DNA from: Hormiphora californensis
Taxonomy: Eukaryota; Ctenophora; Tentaculata; Cydippida; Pleurobrachiidae
DNA: 64,000 bases
Direction: 5' to 3'
Assembly: GCA_020137815.1 (NCBI GenBank)
Contig: CM035361.1
Span: 1,861,024-1,925,023, forward strand
Within the stretch, counting starts at the first letter, position 1, and every line of letters begins with the position of its first letter. The notes below the pieces were generated by a model, which searched no databases, was not told the origin of the DNA, and saw only the letters and a program-made list of their open reading frames with translations. Both the position numbers and the translations under genes were made by a program. Shown here piece by piece: positions 1 to 11,300 of this stretch.

Positions 1-710
1 GAGCGTGAAAAATCGTCACAAGTTGACACGAGAACTCCAACTAGACAGGTAAGAATTAATAAATTGTGACAAATCACACATAAAGTCGGATTTTTTGAAG
101 TTGTCACCCCAAAATGACCGTGCATGTGAAATTTATCAATTTTGACGCACACACCACACGTTAACATGTGATGTGACGCACAAAAACATTCCGCACACGA
201 AAAGGGGGGGGGGTACCAACCTATTTTTTTGTATTTTTTTGTATTTTTTTGTACGGTCCGTACAAAAAAATAACCAAAATTCCCTGCTTTTTCCGTACAA
301 AAAATACAAAAAAATACAAAAAAATATACTGCTGAAGGGAACTTCTTTAGGGCCCCCTATAAGTCTCTAGAGGTTTGCGGGGTCCTTATACTGGCCTGTA
401 TAGCCCTCTAGTTTCGTAGTACTCATAATCCCATGCTTTTTCCATGCGAACATTACCATGATTAAGTTATTCTAGACCTGAACTTGCTCCAAATCCTAGT
501 TGGGTAACAGCAAAATATGTCGGGATAGTGCCCAAGCTTTATTTTCTGATGAAATTTCATTTTTCGGCCGAATATGCCTACTTATTCCCCCTCATGCCTG
601 GAAAAAGGAGGCATAAGCAGGCCGAAAAACTGAAAAAGCCGAATCGGCCTCTCTCCCCCGGCCAGTTGTGCGCGCGCTACATTATATACTCTCAAATCGC
701 AGTCTATTCA

Positions 711-785
711 GTTCCCCCATGGTGTAGTGGTTATTGCATATACTTGACATGCAGAAGGTCCCGGGTTCGAAACTCGCCTGGACCA
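711..785 (+). tRNA. Degenerate tRNA-Val(GAC)-like sequence, probably SINE head or pseudogene
   Basis: The pol III A-box TGGTGTAGTGG and B-box GGTTCGAAACT are intact and properly spaced, and a T-run that could terminate pol III follows at 786. The order of D arm, anticodon loop (TTGACAT, anticodon GAC) and T arm follows animal tRNA-Val. The acceptor stem does not pair and the anticodon stem has mismatches. It is therefore unlikely to be a working tRNA and better read as a tRNA-derived SINE head or pseudogene inside the surrounding element. Confidence 0.5.
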
Positions 786-897
786 TTTTTTTCAAAACTT
801 TTTAAATACCAACACTTGGTATAGCACTAAGTGTAAATCAATTAATTTCAAAAACTCGACCGTTTTTTAGACTATTGTTAAGTGTCTACACTATTTA

Positions 898-1787
898 CAA
901 GGTGGGCCACGGATTGTTGGTAAGGGTTAGCGAGTTGTCCCGTCAAAACGGTGATAGTTGCGAGAATAAAAATCATGGGAGCACTCTGGATCAATTTCTT
1001 GGTAACTTTTTCCATAATTTTTTGTCAAAAATTCGAAAATTCATTTTTCATTCCTTCATTCATTTCTCGTTCATTTATGATGTGAGCATCCTAATTTTCC
1101 ATCATGGTGCTATTTTTCTTTGGCTTGAATTTATCTTTCCAACGAACACCATAAAAATGAAATTGAAGCACCAGGTCACGTTGCAGTTGAGAAAATGCTC
1201 ATGCATGATTTTGGCTCTTCCTGCGACTTTCAATGAGCTGTATCACGGCTCCCTTTTGTTCAATCTTTTTCAAAATTTGGGTGAACATTGGATAAACAAA
1301 GATCTTTGCTCACAAGAAAAATCAAGGTCAAAACTCAAAGTTCATTTTTCATTTTTGGTAGTTCATTCCACTCATGCAGGAACTAACATCCCTAAAGTCA
1401 TGAAAAGTTTTGGGTTTTGTTTGGCCTATGCTCTGCAATGCCAGAGAGGTGTAGTAGCGTGTTTCCGGGCTAGTTTTTGGGTGTCCATGTGATCATGATG
1501 ATATCTGACACCTTATTTGGGCCATAATTAAGCGATTTTCTCAAGTTGAAGCATGTGACTTGGGTTTTCTGTGATTGATATCGTGAAACAATGTTATGGG
1601 ATCCCATAGCACCCCTAAAATGATGATTAATTCAACAAAATGAGTTGATTTATGATCGAAATTGTTCGTTTAGTTGAGTTTGTCTTCGGTTTGAATCTTT
1701 TCAATAAAAAATCAACTCATTTCGCAACTATCACCGTTTTGACGGGACAACTCGCTAACCCTTACCAACAATCCGTGGCCCACCTTG
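898..1787. mobile_element. Non-autonomous DNA transposon with 66-bp TIRs, nested in the larger element
   Basis: 898-963 and 1722-1787 are near-perfect inverted copies of about 66 bp beginning CAAGGTGGGCCACGG. Both ends are flanked by TA (TTTA before, TATA after), consistent with a TA target duplication as in Tc1/mariner-type elements. The interior is AT-rich. It has an open frame (875-1492) that starts outside the element and reads through the TIR. That frame has no recognisable transposase motif and I do not call it a gene. Confidence 0.65.
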
Positions 1788-2300
1788 TATATTCAGGCCG
1801 ATGTTGGCCGCCACCCCCAAAAAAGAAAAAAAAAAGAAAAGTTTTTTAGACTATTAAATTAAAGTTCCACTATCTTGAACTATTATCAAACTAACTTAGA
1901 CCACGGGAAAAAATCGGCCAAAATGGGGATAAATTTTGGCCATTCTCGGCCAAAAAAATATGCTGGGACACCGGGTTAGTAAGACTTGTTCTAGTTAGGA
2001 GTCGTGGGGACGGGGAATGGTAAAATAAACTAAATTTAAAGGCCAATAGAAGGACCTCGAGCGCCTCTAGAGACCTGTAGAAGGCACCAAAGAAGTTCCC
2101 GACAGCAGTAAACTTTTTTATATTTTTTTGTATTTTTTTGTATTTTTTTGTATTTTTTGTACGGACCGTACAAAAAAATATTGCCTGCTTTTTCCGTACA
2201 TCCGTACACAAAAATGGTTGATACCCCCCCAAAGGGGGTGACAGTTTCAAAAAATCCGACTTTAGGGTATGTGGTATGTTAATATAATAGTTTTTCACCG

Positions 2301-2895
2301 ATTTATTTTGTTAAATAACAAATGCGACAGGTGTGAGGTGTTGCAGATTTTAAACAAAACATTGGCCATATATCACCACTGACGAAGAGGGAAAAAAAGA
2401 AGAAGGAGAAAGAAATGTGGATGCAGCCGGACGCTGATGACCCTGAGGCCTGACATTTCTACTTTCCTGATGTTGTGCCTTGTGGTTTCTTACTTTTACA
2501 CGGGTAGAAGTGCAGCGTATGTCTTTCCTTGACAGTGGCAGTACAGCCACACTGACATGCGATATTCATGTGTCTATTGTTTTGGGTCAAGGCGGTGTCC
2601 AGCAAGTGGCTTTTCTGTCTTCTGACGTTTCTCACTTTCAGTTGACCCTCCAAGCTGGGTGTTATACAGGTTCCGAAAAACATATGATTTAATGACTTAA
2701 ATTGATGCCGTAACTACTCACTGACTTGAACGACGCTGCATACAGAGGACCGCAGCCCGAGTTACTAATTTTTTGACGATTTGAGGAATTTTTTTTTTTT
2801 TTTAAAACTTCGGAGCTGAGTTCTGCAGAAAAGAAAACAATAAATTATAATAAATTACCCACACACCGTCATACTCTCATACTCCCTCTCTCTGC
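2301..2895. other. Intergenic, no gene recognised
   Basis: Mixed-composition DNA with short homopolymer runs (poly-T near 2790). The short overlapping open frames on both strands (2350-2692) show no domain and look like chance. The 3' portion probably belongs to the 3' untranslated region of the LINE that ends at 2896. Confidence 0.4.
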
Positions 2896-4263
2896 TCACT
2901 TGTCTCGAAAGTCTACATCTTCCACACTGACTGGGACAACCCTTCTCTTGGTTCCCCGAAGCGCAACAAGAGTTGATCTTAACAAACTGAATCGTGTCTT
3001 TTCTCGGATGAAGGACATGGTTTCAGCGTAACTCTCCTTGTGCCTGTCACAGATCTTCCTGGCCGCTCGCTCCAAAACCTTCCCTACTTCTCCGGCAAAA
3101 CCTCCCGACGTGGAGAATACGAGGGGCGTGAAGGAACCCTGCTCCACTTCTTGCACCCTTCGCATATAGGCAAGTTTCTTCTGATTTTGGTGCTGTTTAT
3201 ACAGGTTCGTGATGGGCATCTTCAGGTAGGATGGGGCATTAGGATGGAAAACCCGTACATCCATGAAACTGGTCTGCATGTCAGACCATAAGCCACGACA
3301 GACTATGTCCATTCGTGCTTCAGCTTTGATATTTGCACTGATTGGCAGGTTGAATCCGTCACAGGGCAACATTGGCTGTTCAGTGTTAACGGGTTTAAAT
3401 CCCGCATACCGAAGGATATCGGCTAAGGTATCCCGAAGGTGGTCATGTCTCCACATATCAAAGCCTCCAACCTTGCAGATCAAGGCGTGGTCACTGGTGT
3501 TTTTTGCCCCACAGCCGCATTTCCCTATCAGGTCCGGGAAGTGGAAGCCGTATCTGAGCCGAATGGCATCGACAAACTCAACCTGGTTGAGCTCATGGCC
3601 CAGTTTCTGCAGCGGTCGAGCAGTTAGCCAACTAGAAGCACCGGGTTCGGAGCACAGCTCCATCGCACGCTGTGTCTTCATATCAAGTACTGCAAAGATA
3701 TCTGCACGTTCCGTTGCATGCCTCTCATCAGTGGCGTCGGCGCACTTCTTCTTCAACTTTCCGCTTTTCATCTCGGCATCCATGATGTTATTTGGACAGT
3801 CCTCTTCCGCCAGGATAAGAGACGCTAGTGGTCCGGTAGCAAAACGGGAATTATTGTATTCTTGATTAGCCGTTTGTACCGGATTTTCCAATGCCATACC
3901 TCCCATCTTGACGGGGAGTGCTAGGATCCTCCTCTCAATGTCCGAGATATGCTTTCCCACAAATAAGGGTATCAGCTTGTGCCTCAGGATGTCTTCCATA
4001 GGTTGGAACAAGTGCCCTATATCAGGTAGTGTTCGCTGCAGGTACGACCACTTCATTTTCAAACTGCGGACATAGTTCGAATATGCAAGGTGGGGGTGAG
4101 TTTTCGCAACAGTAACCAGGTTTTCAAGGCAGCTCACCCATTCGGAAACTTTGTTCGTAACAAATGTTGTCTTGAATTCAGTCGATCCGATTGCTGCACC
4201 GAGGTGTCTGGCACCAGCAGTTGTAATCTGTACACCGGTCTCAAAATTCAAATTTTGGAACAC
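2896..4263 (-). CDS. 5'-truncated LINE ORF: RT tail, CCHC knuckle and restriction-like endonuclease
   Basis: A 455-codon frame resembling the C-terminal part of non-LTR retrotransposon proteins of the R2/R4/HERO type, which cut target DNA with a C-terminal restriction-like endonuclease. Residues 8-28 (GVQITTAGARHLGAAIG) match the segment just after the RT catalytic motif. A zinc knuckle C249-x-C251-x7-H259-x3-C263 follows, then a PD-(D/E)xK-like core: RMDI (D319), then MDVRVFHP (D335) and K/Y residues near 363-366. The RT catalytic YxDD motif and all upstream parts are missing, so this is a dead 5'-truncated copy. The ATG at its start is an internal methionine, not a true start. The clade within RLE-type LINEs is uncertain. 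Confidence 0.7.
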   Translation of the reverse strand: MFQNLNFETGVQITTAGARHLGAAIGSTEFKTTFVTNKVSEWVSCLENLVTVAKTHPHLAYSNYVRSLKMKWSYLQRTLPDIGHLFQPMEDILRHKLIPLFVGKHISDIERRILALPVKMGGMALENPVQTANQEYNNSRFATGPLASLILAEEDCPNNIMDAEMKSGKLKKKCADATDERHATERADIFAVLDMKTQRAMELCSEPGASSWLTARPLQKLGHELNQVEFVDAIRLRYGFHFPDLIGKCGCGAKNTSDHALICKVGGFDMWRHDHLRDTLADILRYAGFKPVNTEQPMLPCDGFNLPISANIKAEARMDIVCRGLWSDMQTSFMDVRVFHPNAPSYLKMPITNLYKQHQNQKKLAYMRRVQEVEQGSFTPLVFSTSGGFAGEVGKVLERAARKICDRHKESYAETMSFIREKTRFSLLRSTLVALRGTKRRVVPVSVEDVDFRDK

Positions 4264-5370
4264 TGCACTGGAGCGTGAATTTTATTTGACATGTCGCGTC
4301 GTTTGCTCATCTTTACATCGCAAAATTACGCGTCAAATGGAACGCGCGAATAAAATGCATAAAAGCGCTGTCAAATATTTAAATAAGCCGCGCAGTATGA
4401 ATTTTACTTTGTAAAAAAAATGGCCTTTTGATTTTGATTTCGAAAATTTTTGCAGATTTCTTGGCATACGTTGCAGGCCCCTTATAATATAATATAAGGG
4501 GCCTGGAGGGAATACCGCGCTAGGGGGGGAATACATAATCAATCATATCTCCGGTTCCAGTTAAGGTACAAAAATCGTTTTGGTAGCGTTGGAAAGAGGA
4601 AGATAACAGCTTTCAAATGCAACCGGTTTCAGGTCTCTATCTTATCAGGAACAGGAGATATGAACCAAACTCCGCAAAATCGAGTGCGGTAAAATAAAAA
4701 AATTCGAGATTTTAATTCAAATTTGAAACAAAGTGTCCCTGCAGGGATCTGTGACGTCACTTTTTGAAAACAACCAATCTTTGAACGGCTATTGCTCAGC
4801 TTCCTGAAGTCCAATTTACTTCTCTCAAAAACAGCAAGGTAGATAATTGTCAGATCTAACAGCTAGTGAAAGAATCAAGTCAAACGGACTTCAGGGGCCA
4901 AAGTTATAAGCACCGCCGTTTTTTCGCTCGCAAAGTTATCTTCGACCCAGCCGGGCCCGTCCTGAGCTCAGGCCAAACGCGCGCGCGGCATTCCCTTCAG
5001 TCCCCTCGTTGCGGGGGTGCGCGCATGAGGGGGCTGCAGCGCATTCCAAGCAGATTTCGTTAAATTTTGAATTTTCTTGAAAAGTGCTGTGAACTGCAGG
5101 CTGCATGTTAATAGGGGTCCCTAATCTGTTCCAGAGACAGAAAAACTTTCCTAGACGTTAGATTTTGCTTATAAGCAGTAAGCTTTCCACTCGGCACTCA
5201 GCTCTGAGCTCTCTGGACGAGAGAAAAATCGATTTGCCTTGCTCGAGCCTCGACCCTCTCTCGTTCTGCTCTGTAAACATTAAAAGAAGGGTTTGAAGTT
5301 TGAACCTAAAAAATCCTCTAGTAGGTGAGCACTATGACATAACCTCGAAGGGGTATTATTTCGAGACGAA
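4264..5370. other. USO1 upstream region, no gene; short palindrome
   Basis: No coding signal. A hairpin lies at 4474-4505 (arms CAGGCCCCTTAT and ATAAGGGGCCTG, 8-base loop). GC-rich patches such as 4975-5040 alternate with AT-rich DNA. The promoter and 5' UTR of USO1 must lie toward the right end, but no clear TATA box can be assigned. Confidence 0.35.
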
Positions 5371-8300
5371 ATGTCATTTCTACGGGGATTCCTCGCCTCC
5401 CCAGAGCAAGCAAACGCTCCTAATGAGGTCGAAACGGTAAGTAATACATTTTTTTCAGTTATCAGTTCAGCATCATTCTTACCTGGCCTTGCCTGGCTAG
5501 ACGGTGTAAAGGGAGGGTTAAAACATAACAAACCTGGCCTTTGATAAACTCGTTAGTAGGATTAACATTTAACAATATATCATCACACAGATTGAGCGGT
5601 TGTGTGACCGCCTTGAAACAGCTACACTTCTGGATGACAGGAGGGATGCAATTCGGGCTCTGAAATCTCTCTCAAAGGTAAATTTCTCCCTTAACTAACA
5701 ATCCTTTCTACTTCTAAAATAAGACCATTCTCTCCACCCTCTCCTTCCTCCGGCCTCCCTCACTCTCCTCCTCCATCTCCCTTTTATTTAAATAAACTTG
5801 TCTTTCAGAAATATCAAGTTGAGGTGGGCACCCACGCCATGGAGATGTTGATGAATGTGGTCAGAGAGGATGCTTCTGATAGTGAGATTACAGAGATGGT
5901 CCTGGAAACACTCCTTAATGTCATGTCCTCAAAGGGTAATTAATTAACTACATAATTAATCTTTCTCATAAGAAAAGAATGAAACTCCGTGTCTCGTGCA
6001 AGCTCCAGCTCCCACATAGCTCCCTCCCCAACTGAGAACAATATTTGCCCAGCTAGACTCTGTTTCGCGCGCCCCACGGACGGTTAGAACATAACAAGAA
6101 CAATATATACAGTACAATGATTTTACAAAATTAAACGAGAAACTTTGTTCAGGCTCCAGATAACTGTCACCAAATAAACTAAGGTACAATGATTTTAGGT
6201 GAAGTACCGTCCGGGGAGGACCTGGGTGTCCAGTTTACTGAAATGTTCTTGAAAAATGAGGAAAACATTCCCGTTCTACTGACATTGTTAGAGGTTCGTA
6301 ATTCCCGCCACACTGTTTTGAATTCTACATTGCCCTATCTGTTTCCCCTATTTATTCTCTTTCTTTCTCTCTATCCCTGTCTCCTCTCACTCTGTCTCTC
6401 TCTATTGTCTCCCCCTCTCTCACATCTTCAGTCCTCATTCCTCTTTTTCCTACTCAATCCCTACCACCCATCTCACTGTCTCTCGGCTAGGCTCTCGCCC
6501 CCTCAGTCCTCAGTCTCCCACTCAATCCACCAGGAGTACGAGTTCCATGTCCGATGGCCGACTGTGAAGTTGATAATCCTGCTCCTGAAAAACAAGAGTA
6601 AAGATCTACAGGAGAGAGTCCTAGTGTCACCCATGGCAATCTCCAGGCTAATGGATCTACTCTCTGATAGTAGGGAGATTATACGAAATGATGTAGGTTT
6701 ACATTATTGGTTTCGGTATAGAACTTTTATACAAATAATTCGGGCCTGGCCTGGGATGAATATTTTAAAATTTACGCCCCAGTTTGCTTATAACAACGAG
6801 AAATACATTGGTTATACGGGAGACGCATATTAAGCTGTAAATATTCTGCATGTTACATCCAACCTGGTAATTATAGCCGTTAACACTTTCCAGGGTTTGT
6901 TGCTGATGATAAAACTGACGAAGAACAACCCCTCAATCCAGGTATAACAAATGGCCAGAATCTTATAATATCCGACCGCCAGATTATAATCAGGCTTTTG
7001 CCCACACTGTGTTGCAATAGCCAATAGCTAAAGTTTGAGATATCTTAGTTTTTTGAGATGATTTATAATGATGATGTATAATGGGAAGATGAGTCTTGGT
7101 CATTTAGGCTGTCTTGAAGTTTGAACAATGAACATGTTCGACTGTAGTCAGTTGTGCTACTCATTATTCTGTGTGAAAATATATACTAGTTATATATATA
7201 TAGTTATATACTAGTTATATATATATATAGTTAGCATTACAAAGTTCAAATCTAACCTCACTCGACCCTGTTTCCTGCGCCCCGACCGTAAAATGAGGGT
7301 CAGAACAATAACAAGAAAATATATGACTAGTTAGTATTACAAAGTTCAAATCTAAACAAAATGATTTCATGTACTTACCTAGTTCTAAATAATAGCAGGG
7401 CTTTGTTGGACACTCTAGGAACAATTCATCAAGACAGCACTGTGAAGTTAAAGATATTGGCCCACCATTGCACCCAGTCTCATATTCATTTTTCTCCTGG
7501 TCATTGGCACAGCAGTATTCACCATTCAAGTAAGCGTAGGGATGCGAACTGGGGCAATAACCACCTACAAAAAGATTGGAACTGGATAAAAACTTGTAGC
7601 AAACTGCATTTTATTTCATTTTGAGGGTTCGGTTGATCAAATGAAAACTTCCCATTTCACCTCTCGATCAGACTAATAAAAAGTGTCAATATATTCAACT
7701 CTGAAGACTATTGAAATATCTCTCACCTTTGGCCGAAGGGATCAGGGCAAACAATAAAATAGAACGCAGAACACAAAACATTATATTGGCTATAAATTGT
7801 AAAATTTAACTGTCGCTAGGCTATTATAATGAGCGCAAGTTAGAGAGCTTGTATGCACGGACAGTTTAAACGCGTGTCTTAACAATTATCGGGACTAGTG
7901 GTAGAGAATAGATAGCCTTGGATGCGTGTCTTAACAGTTAACGTTTATCTTAACTCGTTATCTTGATTGGTTACGAAGTCACCCCTATTATTGCATATAG
8001 GGGTGACAATACCGCCTACCTAAAAATGAAAATTTACGGGACCTTCTCATAAAAAGTTATCGAAAACTTGTCTAAAACCTATCTAAAACGTATGGTACTA
8101 GTTTGTATAGTAACCAGGACCTGAATTCTACAGAAAGTAACGACCGGTAGTGATTACACCACATGTTTAACAACAGAGGTGTGTCGCATAACTCCTTATA
8201 TGGGCATAAAATTCCAATCTTGTGGAATTTTTTCTGACTCGACTATAGCTTAGTTATCAATGAATCCACCTCTAATACCTTTGGAATGGCATTTTGCACA

Positions 8301-11300
8301 TTTCTGAAGGTTTTTGTAGCCAAATTCCAGCATCTTCATAGTTTTCCAAAAACAAAAACAGTGTTAATGGCCAAAATATCGAAAAATTCTGGTATGTAAT
8401 GGTAGCTCAGACAATTTCCTCGGTATGTTCAAAAAATTAGAACTTTCTGTTTTGTAGTTTGGACACAGGAATTTTTTTCCCGCCGTACAAGCGATATTAT
8501 TACCCCTCCGTGAGCTAGCGCAGAGGGGGAATTTCATTACCAATTATCTTGATAAGTGGTGGCCCGTGACTGCGTTTAACTTGCCCGGCTCTCTCTCTTG
8601 TTGCGATCTGGGAAATTTTGTAGAGAAGGGTTAGATCAGAACAACTTCAAACGAAGTGTGCTCTCCCCCATAGTTTCCGACATCGTAGAACGCTAATACA
8701 TTTTTGACTTTTGAGATAGGGAATCAATTTGAAAATAGTGGTTTTCTCAAAAAACCATCACATCTTTTACGAGTGAACTCCAAAATTTTGAGGCCCATAA
8801 ACAAGTGTTTGGAGCTTGCCAAGCTAGACTGCAATTTGGGTTTGAAAAAAACAAGTTTGGAGCATCTTTTCACCAAGAATTACTAAACCTGGGTTAAGTT
8901 CCCACTTCCCACTTCCCCGCCAGAGAGCTGCAAAATACTGTATTGCGTGGCAGTATTGCGTGCTTTATGTAGGGCGCCACAACACAGGCATAAGATCATA
9001 AGCGCGGGGTAATTCAAGGCAATCTCGCGCGCGGAGTGTGCTGGTCAGGGCCGGGCTGTGGCGCAACACCCATCTTCCATTTCCTGGTCTTGAGGGAAGA
9101 GCTACTCAGAAATATGAAATATGAACAATCCGAAGTTAGTGAGATGGATATGAATTTATCTTATTTTGAAGGCGTGTCACTTATTTAGTAACCTAACCCC
9201 CCCCCTTTTTTTCAGAAAATTGTAGCATTTGAGAACGCATTTGAGCGGATATTCCACATCCTAACTGTGGAGGGAAATAGCGATGGTGGAGTTATTGTTG
9301 AGGATTGTCTCAATTTACTGTTAAACTTACTGAGAAACAATGCAAGCAATCAGAATTTCTTCCGTGAGACAAGGTGAGTTAATTCGGGGGAAGGGGGATA
9401 TTGGGGCAGGTGGAAGGTGGGAGGTGAGTTATTTAAATCCTCTCAATTCGGGAAAATTATTCGGGACGTTGGGGGATTCAACCTATCTCCAAACTGGTGT
9501 CACCTAATGCATTGAAATGTGCTACCTTTTCTCCGCCATAAACACCCAATTCCCTTCAGTAACATCCAAAGGATAGCCCCGTTTTTCGACATGACAATAG
9601 AGGGGGAATTAGAGGAAGGGGAGGAAGAGGAGGAGGTAGTTTGGAGTGTCCAGAAACAAAATAATATTCTACTAATGTTGGATACCGTTCAGGTACATTA
9701 GAAGAGCAATAAAATAAACTGCAAAACAGTTCCTCTATTGAATTGCACCCAGAGTTTGCCCAAAATTTACCGATTTCAGAATATTTATTGTTGCATCTGA
9801 AACCAGAAGATCGATCTTCTGTCCCAACCCCTTTCCTCCCCCCATCAGATCCTGGTGAATCCTCTGAACAACCCACAAAGTGTAACCAGCTCCCAGAAGG
9901 TCCTATACACCCGGGGTGTTTTCATGAAACTGTGAGTAATGTGTGGAGCAATTAGATATCAATCGCATAAGCAAGATTATGATGATATTCTGTATTGTAT
10001 AACACCAAGCTCTCTGAGGTTATTAGGGATTTGTATATATCTTACTGTAAACACGAATACCCTTCTTCAGAATGGACATGTTGCTATCTCCATCAATACC
10101 AAGAGAGGTCTTTGCTCGTCTCCTGTGCACCATCGGAAATATCATACGGGGAAATGAACTTATTCAACAGTTCATGGGTAAGAACATTAACTTTTTCACT
10201 CAGCCTTGCTCCAGTGTCGACGATACTGCTGGTAGCAATAATTCAAAGATGAAGATGATTTTTTAAATTCTAGGTAGACCTGATGCAATACTGTCTCCCT
10301 AACACCCGATATCTTCCCCTTCAGACGAACTGGAGATGTCAGACAGGGAGGCGATTGTTCTAATCCTTATGTTAATGGTGAACGACAAACAAACCTTCTC
10401 CACCAGGGTATCAGCCCTGTATTGTGTCCAATGTTTCCTGTTCAAGAACCCTAAGGGACAAGCTAGCATCGTGACGACACTTCTACCTAACCAAGACAGT
10501 GAGTAATGTTGATGTAGTTAATTATTAATTACATGGTGACTACTGACTAGAATAATACCCTTACCGATCATTGTATACCGACGATCTTTACTTTGTCACG
10601 GTGTACTAGAAGGTTTATCGACCCTATGAATATCGTGACATTTTTTCCTTCCAGGTGTTAACACCTCTGTTACTTCTGGTCAACTCCTCTGTGCTGGATT
10701 ATTCTCTACTGACCCAGTTGCTCATTGGTTGTGTTGCGTGGTACTCGCTCATTGTCTACTAAACAACAGCGACCAGGTAAAGACAACCACATCCCTTATA
10801 GAGGGAACATTCTTCCTCTTATATCACTAGTGGGAACTTTCATCCTCTTATATCACTAGCAATTCTGAAAGAAACTGAACTCAGCACCACTCAGTAAAAC
10901 TACAATATATACAATATGCGTAGATCCTGTTCTTAGGCTGTATTGTAACTCTCCTTCTCTCAATTTCATTCCTTCAATTCTCCACTCAAAAACTATGATA
11001 GTAACCCTTGTTATGTTCTAACCCTCCTTTACATTATGGGGCCCGCGAAACAGAGTCTAGCTAGGCTCATTAACCCCCCCCCTCAGCATGAGAATCTGCT
11101 GCTAGTGCAGTTGGAGCTGGTACCTGGTGATGCCCCTATATTCCTCATCAACCACGCCTTCTCAATCCTACATACTGTGAGTAGTCTGATTGTGTCCTGT
11201 AGTGAGATTTCTGTTCTCGAAACTAAATCAATTAACCTTTTATAATTTGCATACAGGTCTCGCCTACACGATTATCTTAATTCTTAGGGATGTATAATTT

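Larger units (their letters stand above)
60..2300. mobile_element. Long inverted-repeat (foldback-like) element
   Basis: The left end (about 80-400) and right end (about 2040-2290) are diverged inverted copies of each other. Both carry runs of TTTTTTTGTA units, the palindrome GTACGGTCCGTAC or GTACGGACCGTAC, a CTGCTTTTTCCGTAC block, the phrase AAAGTCGGATTTTTTGAA, and GGGAACTTCTTT followed by CTCTAGAGG. The interior holds a tRNA-like sequence (711-785) and a second inverted-repeat element (898-1787). No transposase reading frame is visible, so the element would be non-autonomous. The exact ends and target-site duplication were not resolved. Confidence 0.6.

Noticed and set aside
875..1492. 205-codon plus-strand frame
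   Set aside because: It starts outside and runs through the TIR of a non-autonomous transposon, has no transposase motif, and is AT-rich chance sequence.
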